Origin: Qipengyuania gaetbuli
GTDB lineage: Bacteria > Pseudomonadota > Alphaproteobacteria > Sphingomonadales > Sphingomonadaceae
NCBI RefSeq assembly: GCF_020524765.1
Contig: NZ_JAIVLR010000002.1
Span: 62,001-126,000, forward strand
Direction of reading: 5' to 3'
DNA: 64,000 nucleotides
Part shown: piece by piece, positions 1 through 8,511 of the stretch
How the letters are laid out: every line of letters begins with the position of its first letter
Numbering within the stretch: position 1 is the first letter of the stretch
The notes under the pieces: generated by a model
The model's database searches: none
What the model was told of the DNA's origin: nothing
Seen by the model: the letters and a program-made list of their open reading frames with translations, nothing else
Translations under genes and position numbers: made by a program

Positions 1-303
1 GTCAATCTCGATATCGCCCGCCAGCAGATCGAGGGCGGGCTGGTCTACGGCCTGTCGCTGGCGCTAGGCTCCTCGGTGAAATACGAAAGCGGCCATCCGG
101 TCCCGCGCAATCTGCGTGCGCTGGAACTGCCGCGGCTGGCCGATTGTCCGGAGATCGTGGTCGATTTCATCGCCAGCGACGCGGAACCGTTCGATCCCGG
201 CGAACTTGGTGTGGCGGTGGCGGCACCCGCCATCGGCAATGCATTGTTTGCGGCGACGGGCCTGCGCCTGCGCCGCCTCCCGCTTCTTTCGGAGGGTTTA
301 TGA
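1..303 (+). CDS. Xanthine dehydrogenase family molybdopterin-binding subunit, C-terminal end (partial)
   Basis: The reading frame is open from the first base of the window and ends at TGA 301-303, so only the last 100 residues of a larger protein are present. The segment contains a QQIEGGLVYGLSLAL stretch followed by GELGVAVAAPAIGNALFAATG, the pattern that closes the large subunit of xanthine dehydrogenase/isoquinoline 1-oxidoreductase enzymes; the Glu of the GE(L)G motif is the family's catalytic base near the Mo centre. The substrate cannot be told from this fragment. The gene runs directly into hemH, whose GTG start lies 10 bases after this stop, so the two may be co-transcribed although their functions appear unrelated. 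Confidence 0.8.
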   Translation, partial: VNLDIARQQIEGGLVYGLSLALGSSVKYESGHPVPRNLRALELPRLADCPEIVVDFIASDAEPFDPGELGVAVAAPAIGNALFAATGLRLRRLPLLSEGL

Positions 304-313
304 GGTTCGCGCA

Positions 314-1336
314 GTGACCTGGCAGGACCAGCAGCTTCCCGCCGATCACCCGCCTGTCAAATCGGGCCGGATCGGCATTCTCATCGTCAATCTCGGCACG
401 CCCGACGCGCCCGAGCGCGGGCCGGTTAAGCGTTATCTCGGCGAATTCCTGTCGGACAAGCGCGTGGTCGAGATCCCCGACATCGTCTGGCAACCGATCC
501 TGCGCGGGATTATCCTCAACACGCGGCCCAAGCGCAGTGCCAAAGCCTATGCCAAGGTCTGGACGCCCGAAGGCTCTCCGCTCGCCGTTATCACCCGCAC
601 GCAGGCCGCAGCGATGCAGGAACGGCTGGGGCAGGGCGTGATGGTCGATTATGCCATGCGCTACGGCCAGCCCGCCATTGCCGAGCGGTTGCAGGCGCTG
701 ATGGACGCGGGCTGCGACCGGATACTGCTCGCCCCGCTCTATCCGCAATACAGCGGGGCGACGACGGCGACGGTGGTCGACAAGGCCGCCGATGCCCTGC
801 GCAAGATGCGCTGGCAGCCGGCCATTCGCACTTTGCCGCCCTATCACGACGATCCCGCCTATATCGATGCGCTGGAGGCCGACCTTGTCCGCCAGCTCGA
901 CGCGCTCGATTTCGCGCCCGAGGTGCTGGTGCTGAGCTTCCATGGAATGCCGCAGCGCACGCTTGAACTGGGCGACCCCTATCATTGCCACTGCCAGAAG
1001 ACCTCGCGCCTCCTGCAGGAACGGCTCGCCGGTCGCGGGCTCCGGTTCCGCACCAGCTTCCAGTCGCGCTTCGGCCCGGCAAAATGGCTGGAGCCGGCGA
1101 CGGACACAGTGCTGAAGGAAGAAGCGGCAGCGGGCACGAAGCGTCTCGCGATTGCCGCACCGGGCTTTTCCGCCGATTGCCTGGAAACGCTGGAAGAGCT
1201 GGCAATGGAAGGGCGCGACGAGTTTCTCGAAGGTGGCGGCACGCATTTTGCGGCCCTGTCCTGCCTCAATGCCTCCGACGCTGGCCTCGCAATGCTGGAA
1301 AGCGTGCTGCGGCGCGAATTGTCGGGCTGGATTTAG
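314..1336 (+). CDS. hemH: Ferrochelatase
   Basis: Ferrochelatase inserts ferrous iron into a porphyrin in the last step of heme synthesis. The 340-residue length fits the family. Visible signatures are the N-terminal VNLGTPDAP segment (about residues 25-33), LYPQYSGATT (about 142-151), the SFHGMPQR segment with the metal-binding His near residue 210, and DCLETLEEL near the C-terminus carrying the conserved acidic residue. The GTG at 314 was chosen as start because the open frame upstream (to 116) overlaps the preceding gene and has no ferrochelatase-like sequence. Heme made here could serve the P450 encoded immediately downstream, but that is only a contextual inference. The coarse family call is secure; the exact start is less so. 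Confidence 0.93.
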   Translation: MTWQDQQLPADHPPVKSGRIGILIVNLGTPDAPERGPVKRYLGEFLSDKRVVEIPDIVWQPILRGIILNTRPKRSAKAYAKVWTPEGSPLAVITRTQAAAMQERLGQGVMVDYAMRYGQPAIAERLQALMDAGCDRILLAPLYPQYSGATTATVVDKAADALRKMRWQPAIRTLPPYHDDPAYIDALEADLVRQLDALDFAPEVLVLSFHGMPQRTLELGDPYHCHCQKTSRLLQERLAGRGLRFRTSFQSRFGPAKWLEPATDTVLKEEAAAGTKRLAIAAPGFSADCLETLEELAMEGRDEFLEGGGTHFAALSCLNASDAGLAMLESVLRRELSGWI

Positions 1337-1346
1337 GTCCCGGGAT

Positions 1347-1366
1347 TACTTACAAGGAAGTAAGTA
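1347..1366. promoter_or_regulatory. TetR-family-type operator: inverted repeat TACTTAC-N6-GTAAGTA
   Basis: Perfect 7-base arms TACTTAC (1347-1353) and GTAAGTA (1360-1366) flank AAGGAA. Palindromes of this TTAC/GTAA form are typical binding sites of TetR-family repressors, often near P450 or efflux genes. It sits between the hemH stop and the P450 start, 20 bases before the P450 ATG and overlapping the region where its promoter should lie. No tetR gene is in this window. Confidence 0.6.
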
Positions 1367-1385
1367 GTCAGGAGCAACCTATTTC

Positions 1386-2777
1386 ATGGCCACGCTAGCC
1401 GAGCATAAGCCTGTCGAGTTCACCCACTGGAGCGACCGTCTGCCGGACGGCGCGCTGGACCATATTCCGGGCGAGGGCGGCTGGCCGGTTGTCGGCAATA
1501 CCTTCCGCATGCTGGCCGATCCGCATGGTTTTGCGCGGCGGATGTACGAGACCTACGGGCCGGTCTACAAGAACTGGGCCTTTGGCGGCTGGCAGGTCGC
1601 CCTGATCGGTGCCGATGCCAACGAGCTGATGCTGTTCGATCGCGGCAAGTTGTTCTCCAGCGAACAGGGCTGGGGCCCGATCCTCGACCAGCTGTTCCCG
1701 CGCGGCCTCATGCTGCTTGATTTCGACCATCATCGGGCCGACCGCCGTGCACTGTCGATCGCTTTCAAGCCCGAACCGATGCGCCATTATTCGGGCAGCC
1801 TCAACCGCGGCATCGCCCAGCGCATGGAGCAGTGGGGCGAGGGCGAGATGCGTTTCTACCCCTCGATAAAGGAACTGACGCTCGATCTTGCAGCGGACAG
1901 TTTCATCGGCATCGAGTGGGGGCCGGAAGCCGACAAGATCAACACCGCCTTCATCGACATGGTGCAGGCCAGCGTCGCACCGGTGCGTAAGCCGCTGCCC
2001 TTCACCCAAATGAAAAAGGGCGTCGACGGGCGCAAATTCCTCGTCGAATACTTCACCAAGGAAACGCATCGCCGCCGCGCGGAAGGCGGCGGGCAGGACA
2101 TGTTCAGCCAGTTCGCCACCGCCACGCACGAAGACGGCAGCCTGATGCCGGTCGACGAGGTGGTCGACCACATGAACTTCCTCATGATGGCCGCGCACGA
2201 CACGATCACCAGCTCGGCGACCTCGCTGATCTGGCTGCTGGCGAAGCATCCCGAATGGCAAGAAAAGCTGCGCCAGGAAGTCATTTCGGTGACCGGCGGC
2301 GTCGATGCCAAGGGCAAGGTGCGCGATCTTGCCTACGAGGATCTCGGCAAGCTCGAATTGTCGGAAATGGCCTTCAAGGAAGCGCTGCGCATGGTGCCGC
2401 CGGTCCCTTCGACCCCGCGCCGCGCGCTGAGGGACTTCGAATACGGCGGCTACACGATCCCGGCCGGCACGCCGGTGGGCATCAACGCCCACATGGTCCA
2501 CCATATGGCGGAACACTGGGAAACCCCCGACAGCTTCAACCCGATGCACTTCACGCCCGAAGCGGTGAAGGCGCGCCACAAATATGCCTGGGTCCCCTTC
2601 GGCGGCGGCGCGCACATGTGTCTCGGCCTGCACTTCGCCTACATGCAGGTGAAGATCCTGCTGGCGCAGATGCTGCCGCGCTACGAGATCGAGCTGGCTG
2701 CAGGCGATCCCGAATGGCAGCCCTGGCCGATCCCGAAACCGAAGGATGGCCTGCGGATCAGGCTGAAAAGCATCTAA
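1386..2777 (+). CDS. Cytochrome P450
   Basis: A 463-residue soluble bacterial P450 without an N-terminal membrane anchor. The heme-binding loop FGGGAHMCLGLH places the thiolate ligand at Cys412; the K-helix ExxR appears as EALR (about residue 334), and the I-helix oxygen-activation motif reads AAHDTIT rather than the textbook AGxDTT. The N-terminal part (IPGEGGWPVVGN, then a YGPVY segment) resembles the CYP51/CYP120/CYP26 group, so a lipid, sterol-like or isoprenoid substrate is possible but not shown. No ferredoxin or reductase gene is adjacent. GGAG at 1371-1374 precedes the ATG. A TetR-type palindrome 20 bases upstream suggests ligand-inducible control. Confidence 0.93.
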   Translation: MATLAEHKPVEFTHWSDRLPDGALDHIPGEGGWPVVGNTFRMLADPHGFARRMYETYGPVYKNWAFGGWQVALIGADANELMLFDRGKLFSSEQGWGPILDQLFPRGLMLLDFDHHRADRRALSIAFKPEPMRHYSGSLNRGIAQRMEQWGEGEMRFYPSIKELTLDLAADSFIGIEWGPEADKINTAFIDMVQASVAPVRKPLPFTQMKKGVDGRKFLVEYFTKETHRRRAEGGGQDMFSQFATATHEDGSLMPVDEVVDHMNFLMMAAHDTITSSATSLIWLLAKHPEWQEKLRQEVISVTGGVDAKGKVRDLAYEDLGKLELSEMAFKEALRMVPPVPSTPRRALRDFEYGGYTIPAGTPVGINAHMVHHMAEHWETPDSFNPMHFTPEAVKARHKYAWVPFGGGAHMCLGLHFAYMQVKILLAQMLPRYEIELAAGDPEWQPWPIPKPKDGLRIRLKSI

Positions 2778-2847
2778 GCGGGATAATTTCGCGAGCCGCT
2801 TGCAGCGCATCTTGCGAGCACGCACGCGCCATGGTGCGCGCGGAATA

Positions 2848-3006
2848 TCAGAAATCTATCGCGATGCCGTCCTTGACCCAATCGCCGTAGCGCGTCGGGC
2901 TCAGGTCCTCGTCGACCTCGCCCTTCTTGGGCTTGGGCGGCGGTTCGCTGCTCCAGTGTTCGGGCTTCTCGAATTTCTCGGGCCGCTTGGTCGCGCGTTC
3001 GGTCAT
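2848..3006 (-). CDS. DUF1674 / SDHAF4-type succinate dehydrogenase assembly factor
   Basis: A 52-residue protein ending in PTRYGDWVKDGIAIDF, the diagnostic C-terminal signature of DUF1674 (SdhAF4/Sdh8). Members of this family bind the flavinylated SdhA subunit and help assemble succinate dehydrogenase. The N-terminal half is charged and proline-rich (PEKFEKPEHW, then PPPKPKK), as expected. The ATG at 3006 was chosen because the nine residues upstream in the open frame are not family-like. It lies head to head with the rsmB-type gene (58 bases between the starts). No sdh genes are in this window. Confidence 0.8.
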   Translation of the reverse strand: MTERATKRPEKFEKPEHWSSEPPPKPKKGEVDEDLSPTRYGDWVKDGIAIDF

Positions 3007-3064
3007 GCCGTTAGAATGCGCAGGCTGGCGCATGGTTTCAAGTGGGGGTAGGGGCGCAGCACAA

Positions 3065-4300
3065 ATGGCACAGCCTCAGGGAATCCACGCGCGCAAGGCC
3101 GCGCTTCGCCTGCTCGACGCGGTTCTTCGCCGGGGCGAGACGCTCGACGTCGCTTTCGGCGCGGCCACCAGCGACGTGCGCAAGTTCGAGGACAAGGCGC
3201 TGGCACGCGCCATCGCGGGCGAAGTGCTGCGCTGGCTGGTCGATCTCGACGCGGCCATCGACAGCGCGACGAAGCAGAAGTTGCCCGACGATGCCAAGGT
3301 GCGCACCGTATTGCGCATGATGCTGGCCCAGTGGCTGCGCCTCGACACGCCGCCCCATGCGGTGATCGCGACCGGCCTGCCGCTGCTTGCCGGCGGTCCG
3401 CGCAGGCTGGCGCACGGGGTCTTCTCCACGCTGACCAAGAGCGAGCTTGCGCTGCCCGATGCGCCAACCCTGCCCGCCGAAGTGGCCGCACGCTGGGGCG
3501 AACGGGCATCGGCTATCGCTGCCGGCCTCGCAGAACCGCCGCCGCTCGACCTGACACTGCGCGATCCGGCAGAAACCGAGGTTTGGAAAGCGAAGCTCGC
3601 CGCCGACAGCCTGATGCCAGGCCATCTGCGCCTGCCGCGCGGCGAGAGTGTCGAGAAGCTGGCCGGTTTTGCGGACGGGGCTTGGTGGGTTCAGGACCTT
3701 GCCGCCTCGATCCCGGCGCGCCTGCTCGGCGCGGGCGAGGGCCGCCACGCGCTCGACCTGTGCGCGGCTCCCGGCGGCAAGACGCTGCAACTGGCCGCGC
3801 AAGGGTGGAAGGTGACCGCGCTCGATATTTCCAAGCGCCGCCTCGACCTCCTGAAAGCCAATCTCAAGCGCACCGGCCTTGCCGCAGGAGCCGTGCGCGC
3901 CGACGCACTCAGCTGGGAGCCGAAACACCAGTACGACGCGATCCTGCTCGACGCGCCCTGTACAGCGACGGGGACCGCGCGGCGTCACCCCGACGTGCTG
4001 CACCGCATCGGCCCGCGCCAGATCGAGGAAATGGCCGAGTTGCAGGCAGCACTCCTCGAGCGCGCGCATGGCTGGCTCAAGCCCGGCGGCACGCTGGTTT
4101 ACGCGACTTGCTCGTTAGAGCACGAGGAGGGCGAGGCGCAGGCAGCCAAGGTCGGTATGCCGCCGCTTCCCATCGCCAGCGACGAACTGCCAGCGGGCCT
4201 GGTCCCCACTGCCGAAGGTTATCTGCGCACCGACCCAGGAATGCTGGGCGATGAAGGCGGCCTGGACGGCTTTTTCATCGCACGATGGCGCAACGACTGA
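3065..4300 (+). CDS. RsmB/NOP-family rRNA (cytosine-C5)-methyltransferase
   Basis: 411 residues. The N-terminal third is the NusB-like RNA-binding domain typical of RsmB (about residues 5-135), and the rest is a Rossmann SAM-dependent methyltransferase. SAM-binding motif I reads CAAPGGKT (Cys233), the motif IV proline-cysteine is DAPCTATG (Cys299), and the nucleophile is in YATCSLEHEEGE (Cys349). Both catalytic cysteines of the m5C family are therefore present. The likely substrate is 16S rRNA C967, but alphaproteobacteria carry paralogues, so I do not assign the symbol firmly. The start at 3065 follows a GGGGGTAGGGG-type purine stretch; the longer open frame upstream overlaps the DUF1674 gene. 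Confidence 0.88.
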   Translation: MAQPQGIHARKAALRLLDAVLRRGETLDVAFGAATSDVRKFEDKALARAIAGEVLRWLVDLDAAIDSATKQKLPDDAKVRTVLRMMLAQWLRLDTPPHAVIATGLPLLAGGPRRLAHGVFSTLTKSELALPDAPTLPAEVAARWGERASAIAAGLAEPPPLDLTLRDPAETEVWKAKLAADSLMPGHLRLPRGESVEKLAGFADGAWWVQDLAASIPARLLGAGEGRHALDLCAAPGGKTLQLAAQGWKVTALDISKRRLDLLKANLKRTGLAAGAVRADALSWEPKHQYDAILLDAPCTATGTARRHPDVLHRIGPRQIEEMAELQAALLERAHGWLKPGGTLVYATCSLEHEEGEAQAAKVGMPPLPIASDELPAGLVPTAEGYLRTDPGMLGDEGGLDGFFIARWRND

Positions 4301-5125
4301 TCAGCCGGCTTCTGGCACTGCGCGCGGTGCGGCGGGGCGCGATCCGGCGACCCAGCCGAAATAGGTCACGGCGATCCCGGCCAGCGCACCGGCAGCCAGG
4401 GTGATGCTACCCGGTATCTGCGCATAGGCTTTGAACGGTGCGTTGAGGAACGTCATGTCGGGCGCAAACCACGTCACCACTGCCTGCAGCATCACGAACC
4501 CTGCGGCCATCAGCCACGGTGCGCCATGCTTCCGGTCGCGGAAATAGAGCACCATTGCAAAGGCCGCGACCAGAGTGTCGCTGATCGCGATCGTGTCGAG
4601 CACATTTCGCGGCCCACCGCTCTGGATGAAATTCATCCACGGGAAGAGGTGCTCCATCAGTCGGCTGAACGGAGATTCGAACAGGATCATCGGGGTTGCG
4701 AGCATGTATCCCGCATGCAGCTTGATGTTCCGCCGGTATTTGAGCGCGTTGTAGAACAGCGTCAGATAGGCGGCGAGCGCGATAACCATGGCGATCCCGA
4801 ACGCAGGGCCGAGTTCCATGATGAACGGGCTTTCCTGCGCAAGGTAACGCGATGCGGAAAGGTTGATGATGGCGACAAAGCCCAGCATCAGCAGCGGGAA
4901 CAGGGCGAAGCTCGCCTGACCCATCGTCTTGTGGAGCGCGTTGCGCCGCGAATGGATGGAAACGCTCTGGACCAGCAGGAATGCAAGCCACGTCATCGCC
5001 GTTACCGCGTGGACATGGAACGCAAGCGGCATCGGGCCGCTCGCGGTGAAGTAACTTGCCCAGAAACCGCCGACCGTGATCGCCAGCGTGAAAGCGACGA
5101 AATAATGTCCGTATTTGTAAGGCAT
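4301..5125 (-). CDS. Multi-pass inner-membrane protein of unknown function
   Basis: 274 residues with about seven hydrophobic segments: near 9-30, 38-55, 70-90, 105-130, 180-200, 205-225 and 235-260. Histidines are placed at the membrane edges (GHYF near residue 7, FHVHAVTAMTW near 40, HSRRNALHKTMGQ near 60, KLHAGYM near 140), an arrangement reminiscent of heme-binding or redox membrane proteins, although no known family could be assigned by eye. The ATG at 5125 has a GGAGGGAT ribosome binding site just upstream. It converges with the rsmB-type gene, whose stop ends one base before this stop codon begins. The 87 bases upstream separate it from the next same-strand gene. Confidence 0.6.
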   Translation of the reverse strand: MPYKYGHYFVAFTLAITVGGFWASYFTASGPMPLAFHVHAVTAMTWLAFLLVQSVSIHSRRNALHKTMGQASFALFPLLMLGFVAIINLSASRYLAQESPFIMELGPAFGIAMVIALAAYLTLFYNALKYRRNIKLHAGYMLATPMILFESPFSRLMEHLFPWMNFIQSGGPRNVLDTIAISDTLVAAFAMVLYFRDRKHGAPWLMAAGFVMLQAVVTWFAPDMTFLNAPFKAYAQIPGSITLAAGALAGIAVTYFGWVAGSRPAAPRAVPEAG

Positions 5126-5211
5126 GCCCGATCCCTCCCCAGCGCGACCCGAGCTTTTGCCGTTCGCGGCAGATATCACGGGTGCGGCGCTCCGCCAAAT
5201 GCGGTCGGTAA

Positions 5212-6027
5212 TCAGCTGTCGATGCAGTATTCGATCGACGTACAGTCCCTGCCCGACTGGCGGATCTGCATGGTGATGCGAGTCCCTGTGTCGGCAATGC
5301 ATTCGACCTCGAACGGGACCCCGAGTTCGACGTAGCGGTCGAAGCGCATTTCGGCTTCGCTCACCCTGAACGGATTTCCGCCGCGCAGCAGGCTGGCGAA
5401 CTGGCGGGCCACTTCGGCAAGGTGCGCCGAGTTCACGTGGTCGCCCGATCCGTCGAGCCAGGGGTGGGCGGGAGGCATGGCATTGGCGGGATCGAGGAGG
5501 CCTGCGGCCTGCTTGCCGTCCAGCGGGCCGAGAAAGGGGGATTCGCTATCGCCGAGGCCGAGCATTGACTGGTCGGCATAGGCAAAATCGGCGGAGGAAA
5601 CCTTGTCGTCCCGTTCCTTGGCTCCGCTGCGCCATTTCTCGAAGTCGCGCGTGCGGAAAACGACGCCGCGCCCGTCCAGGCGGCAGACCAGCGCGCCCGA
5701 TGCGTCATGAAGATGGATGGAGAAGCTTTCCTTGCCCTCAATCCGCGTGCGTTCGTAGCGCCCACGGGCCATGCGGCCGACGCCGGGCTCGCCGCAGCGC
5801 CAGTGCGTCCATGTCAGGGCCGACCACTTGTCGGGGTCCCAGCCGCCCAGAGCCATCGCGCTCTCGACGCTCAGCCAGTAGCTTGCCGCCTGGATCGCTC
5901 CGGGATGATGCGGACCGATCCGCAACCACGGCCACAGCGTTTCGTCCTGCGAACAGGCGAATTCGACGCTGCCGTCGGGATTGACGACATGGTCGCTGGT
6001 AAAGGCCTTGGTGTGCGCTCCCGGCAT
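5212..6027 (-). CDS. Hypothetical protein, possible hotdog-like domain
   Basis: 271 residues, soluble, no signal peptide. The C-terminal half (from about HVNSAHLAEVARQFASLL through RYVELGVPFEVECIADTG) has the helix-then-strand pattern seen in hotdog-fold thioesterases, and the N-terminal half contains a tryptophan-rich HWRCGEPGVGR segment. I do not recognise the family and the hotdog suggestion rests only on pattern. The ATG at 6027 is the most plausible start because further extension would run into msrA (stop at 6078) on the same strand. It may be co-transcribed with msrA, which lies 50 bases upstream. Confidence 0.55.
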   Translation of the reverse strand: MPGAHTKAFTSDHVVNPDGSVEFACSQDETLWPWLRIGPHHPGAIQAASYWLSVESAMALGGWDPDKWSALTWTHWRCGEPGVGRMARGRYERTRIEGKESFSIHLHDASGALVCRLDGRGVVFRTRDFEKWRSGAKERDDKVSSADFAYADQSMLGLGDSESPFLGPLDGKQAAGLLDPANAMPPAHPWLDGSGDHVNSAHLAEVARQFASLLRGGNPFRVSEAEMRFDRYVELGVPFEVECIADTGTRITMQIRQSGRDCTSIEYCIDS

Positions 6028-6077
6028 CGGCGGGAAGATTGCACCCCAAGGCCCGCGCGACAAGCGTCGCCTGTGGT

Positions 6078-6617
6078 TCAGGCCTCGGGCTTGAGGTACT
6101 GCTGGAAGCTCTTGCGCAGCTTCATCAGCTTGGGCGGGATGACCGCGAGGCAGTAGGGATTGCGCTGGCCTTCGCCTTCCCAATACTCCTGGTGGTAGTC
6201 CTCGGCCGGGTACCATTCGCCGGTCTCGATCGTGGTGACCGCACTCTGGCCAGGGTGATCTTCGTTCCAGCGGGCGATGGCCGCCTCGGCCTCGGCGCGC
6301 TGGCTATCGTCGAGCGGGAAGATCGCGCTTCGATACTGCGTGCCGATGTCGCCGCCCTGGCGATTGAGCTGGGTCGGATCGTGCGTGCCGAGGAAGACGT
6401 CGTAGATCTGGGGCAGGGTGATCGCCTCGTCGTCGAAGGTCACGCGCACGCCTTCGGCATGGCCCGTCTCGCCGGTGCAGACCTCCTTGTAGGTCGGATT
6501 GGGCTTGGTCCCGCCGATATAGCCGCTTTCGACCCCGCTCACCCCGATCACGTCCTTCATCACCGCTTCGGTGCACCAGAAGCACCCGCCTGCGACAATC
6601 GCCTGTTGCTGCGCCAT
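6078..6617 (-). CDS. msrA: Peptide methionine sulfoxide reductase A
   Basis: 179 residues. The active-site motif GGCFWC (Cys12 catalytic) stands at the extreme N-terminus, followed by GVxxxxSGYxGG (here GVSGVESGYIGG), GHAEGV, GTHDPTQLNRQGGDIGTQYRS and the C-terminal EDYHQEYW, all standard MsrA signatures. It reduces methionine-S-sulfoxide in proteins and so repairs oxidative damage. No msrB partner is adjacent. The ATG at 6617 is preceded by AAGGAG. It is transcribed divergently from the secreted methyltransferase gene, with 105 bases between the starts. Confidence 0.95.
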   Translation of the reverse strand: MAQQQAIVAGGCFWCTEAVMKDVIGVSGVESGYIGGTKPNPTYKEVCTGETGHAEGVRVTFDDEAITLPQIYDVFLGTHDPTQLNRQGGDIGTQYRSAIFPLDDSQRAEAEAAIARWNEDHPGQSAVTTIETGEWYPAEDYHQEYWEGEGQRNPYCLAVIPPKLMKLRKSFQQYLKPEA

Positions 6618-6722
6618 GTAGTCAGTCTCCTTGTTGGACAGGCAGATAGGAAGCCTGTGGGCGCTTGTCATCTGCCCGATGTGAGGGCAGGAGGCGCGCG
6701 GGGAGTTCGAAGGAGACACACG

Positions 6723-7625
6723 ATGCGTTACCTGCTTGCCGCTGCCGCCATCGCGATCGCAGCGCCTGCCGCCGCCCACAATCACGGACAGGGCGAACAC
6801 AAGAGCGAACATGGGGGCCATCACGGCCAGCACGACATGGCCGAGCATGTCAAAGACACCGCCATGTTCATGAAGCACCACGGCGAAGCGCTGTCGGGTG
6901 CCATCAACCATCCGACCCGTGCAGAAGACCGCAAGCGCGACCAGTTCCGCCACCCGGCCGAAACGCTCGCCTTCTTCCACGTCGGCCCGCACATGAAGGT
7001 GGGTGAATACGCGCCCGGCGGCGGCTGGTACTCGCGCCTGCTCGGCCACTATCTCGGCGGCGAGGGCAAGCTGGTCGGTATCTATGCCAACCCGCTCAAT
7101 GCTGCTGCCGATGCAGAGCGGCAGGACCGCATCCGCGCTGCCGCTGCCGGCTTCGGCGCCGAAGTGGCGGGTTACACCGGACTTCCCGCCGACAACTTCT
7201 CGGGCATGACGCTGGAGACGATCCCCGATGACCAGAAGGGCACCTTCGATCGTATCCTGGTGATCCGCGGTCTCCACGGCATCACGCGCACGGGCATTGC
7301 CGACACCGAGATGCGGGCGATGCGCGAACTGCTCAAGGATGACGGCTACCTCGGCATTGTCCAGCACCGCGCGAAGGCAGATGCGCCGTGGTCCTATGCG
7401 AATGGCACCAAGGGCTACTTGCGCCAGCAGGACGTGATCGATTTCATGCGCCTCAACGGCTTCGAGCTCGTCGCTGCGAGCGAGATCAACGCCAATCCGA
7501 ACGATACCGCCGACCATGAAGGCGGCGTGTGGGAAATGCCGCCTGTCCAGAGCACCAAGCGCGCCGACCTCGCCGACAAGGGCGAAAGCGACCGTATGAC
7601 GCTTCTCTTCAAGAAGCGGCCCTGA
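6723..7625 (+). CDS. Exported class I SAM-dependent methyltransferase-like protein with His-rich N-terminus
   Basis: 300 residues. Residues 1-18 form a clean signal peptide (MRYLLAAAAIAIAAPAAA), so the product should be exported. The mature N-terminus is unusually histidine-rich (about residues 19-45, with repeated HG, EH and HH pairs). The body resembles the COG4798-type predicted methyltransferases: a motif I-like GEYAPGGGWYSRLL (about 98-111) and RILVIRGLHG further on. A periplasmic SAM-dependent enzyme is odd because no SAM pool is expected there, so the fold may have another role, possibly metal-related given the histidines. GAAGGAG at 6709-6715 precedes the ATG. Confidence 0.75.
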   Translation: MRYLLAAAAIAIAAPAAAHNHGQGEHKSEHGGHHGQHDMAEHVKDTAMFMKHHGEALSGAINHPTRAEDRKRDQFRHPAETLAFFHVGPHMKVGEYAPGGGWYSRLLGHYLGGEGKLVGIYANPLNAAADAERQDRIRAAAAGFGAEVAGYTGLPADNFSGMTLETIPDDQKGTFDRILVIRGLHGITRTGIADTEMRAMRELLKDDGYLGIVQHRAKADAPWSYANGTKGYLRQQDVIDFMRLNGFELVAASEINANPNDTADHEGGVWEMPPVQSTKRADLADKGESDRMTLLFKKRP

Positions 7626-7633
7626 GACCCGGC

Positions 7634-8509
7634 ATGCGCGAACTGACCGTCGCAGTCCTCCAGCTTACCCTCGCCCGAAAGGACGAGAGCGAGAACGTGG
7701 CCGCAGTGGCCGCCCTCGTGGAGGAGGCGGCGGGCAGGGGCGCGCAGGTCATCCTGCCGCCCGAGCTGTTTTCGGGCGAATATTTCTGTCGCGAGGAGGA
7801 CGAGGCACTGTTCAGCCTCGCCCGTCCGACGGCAGAGCACCCCTCGGTGCTCGCCATGCAGGAACTGGCAGCGAAACATTCGGTGGCGATCCCGACCAGC
7901 TTTTTCGAGCGGGACGGGCACCACTATTACAACACGCTCGCCATGATCGGGCCCGACGGCGCGATCATGGGGACCTATCGTAAGAGCCACATTCCCGACG
8001 GTCCGGGTTACGAGGAAAAGTACTATTTCCGCCCCGGGAACGACGGTTTCAAAGTCTGGGACGTGCCCTGCACGGGTGGCACCGCGCGCATCGGGATCGG
8101 CATTTGCTGGGACCAGTGGTATCCCGAATGCGCCCGCGTGATGGCGCTGAAGGGTGCCGAAGTGCTGTTCTACCCGACGGCCATCGGTTCCGAACCCTAT
8201 GACGCCGATCTCGATACCAGCCGGATGTGGCGCCGCGCCATGATCGGGCACGCAGTCTCGAACTGCATGCCTGTCGCGGCTGCCAACCGCATCGGCCATG
8301 AAGGTCCAGCCGACCGGCAGCAGAGCTTCTACGGCCACAGCTTCATCTCCGACGAATGGGGCGACCTCGTCGAAGAATACGGGCGCGAGGAAACCGGAGT
8401 GCTGGTGACCACGCTCGACCTCGACCGTGCCGCCACGCACCGCGCGGGGATGGGCTTCTTCCGCGACCGCCGCCCGCAGCTCTACGGCAGGATCTGCGAG
8501 GACAGCTGA
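7634..8509 (+). CDS. aguB: N-carbamoylputrescine amidase
   Basis: 291 residues of the nitrilase/CN-hydrolase superfamily. The catalytic triad is visible: Glu44 in PPELFSG, Lys117 in YRKSHIPDG and Cys158 in GICWDQW. The GEYFC and GPGYEEKYYFRPG segments are typical of the AguB clade, which hydrolyses N-carbamoylputrescine to putrescine, CO2 and ammonia in the agmatine route. The usual partner agmatine deiminase (aguA) is not adjacent. The gene starts eight bases after the methyltransferase stop and is followed two bases later by a small unknown gene, so the three are probably one transcript. Confidence 0.88.
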   Translation: MRELTVAVLQLTLARKDESENVAAVAALVEEAAGRGAQVILPPELFSGEYFCREEDEALFSLARPTAEHPSVLAMQELAAKHSVAIPTSFFERDGHHYYNTLAMIGPDGAIMGTYRKSHIPDGPGYEEKYYFRPGNDGFKVWDVPCTGGTARIGIGICWDQWYPECARVMALKGAEVLFYPTAIGSEPYDADLDTSRMWRRAMIGHAVSNCMPVAAANRIGHEGPADRQQSFYGHSFISDEWGDLVEEYGREETGVLVTTLDLDRAATHRAGMGFFRDRRPQLYGRICEDS

Positions 8510-8511
8510 CG

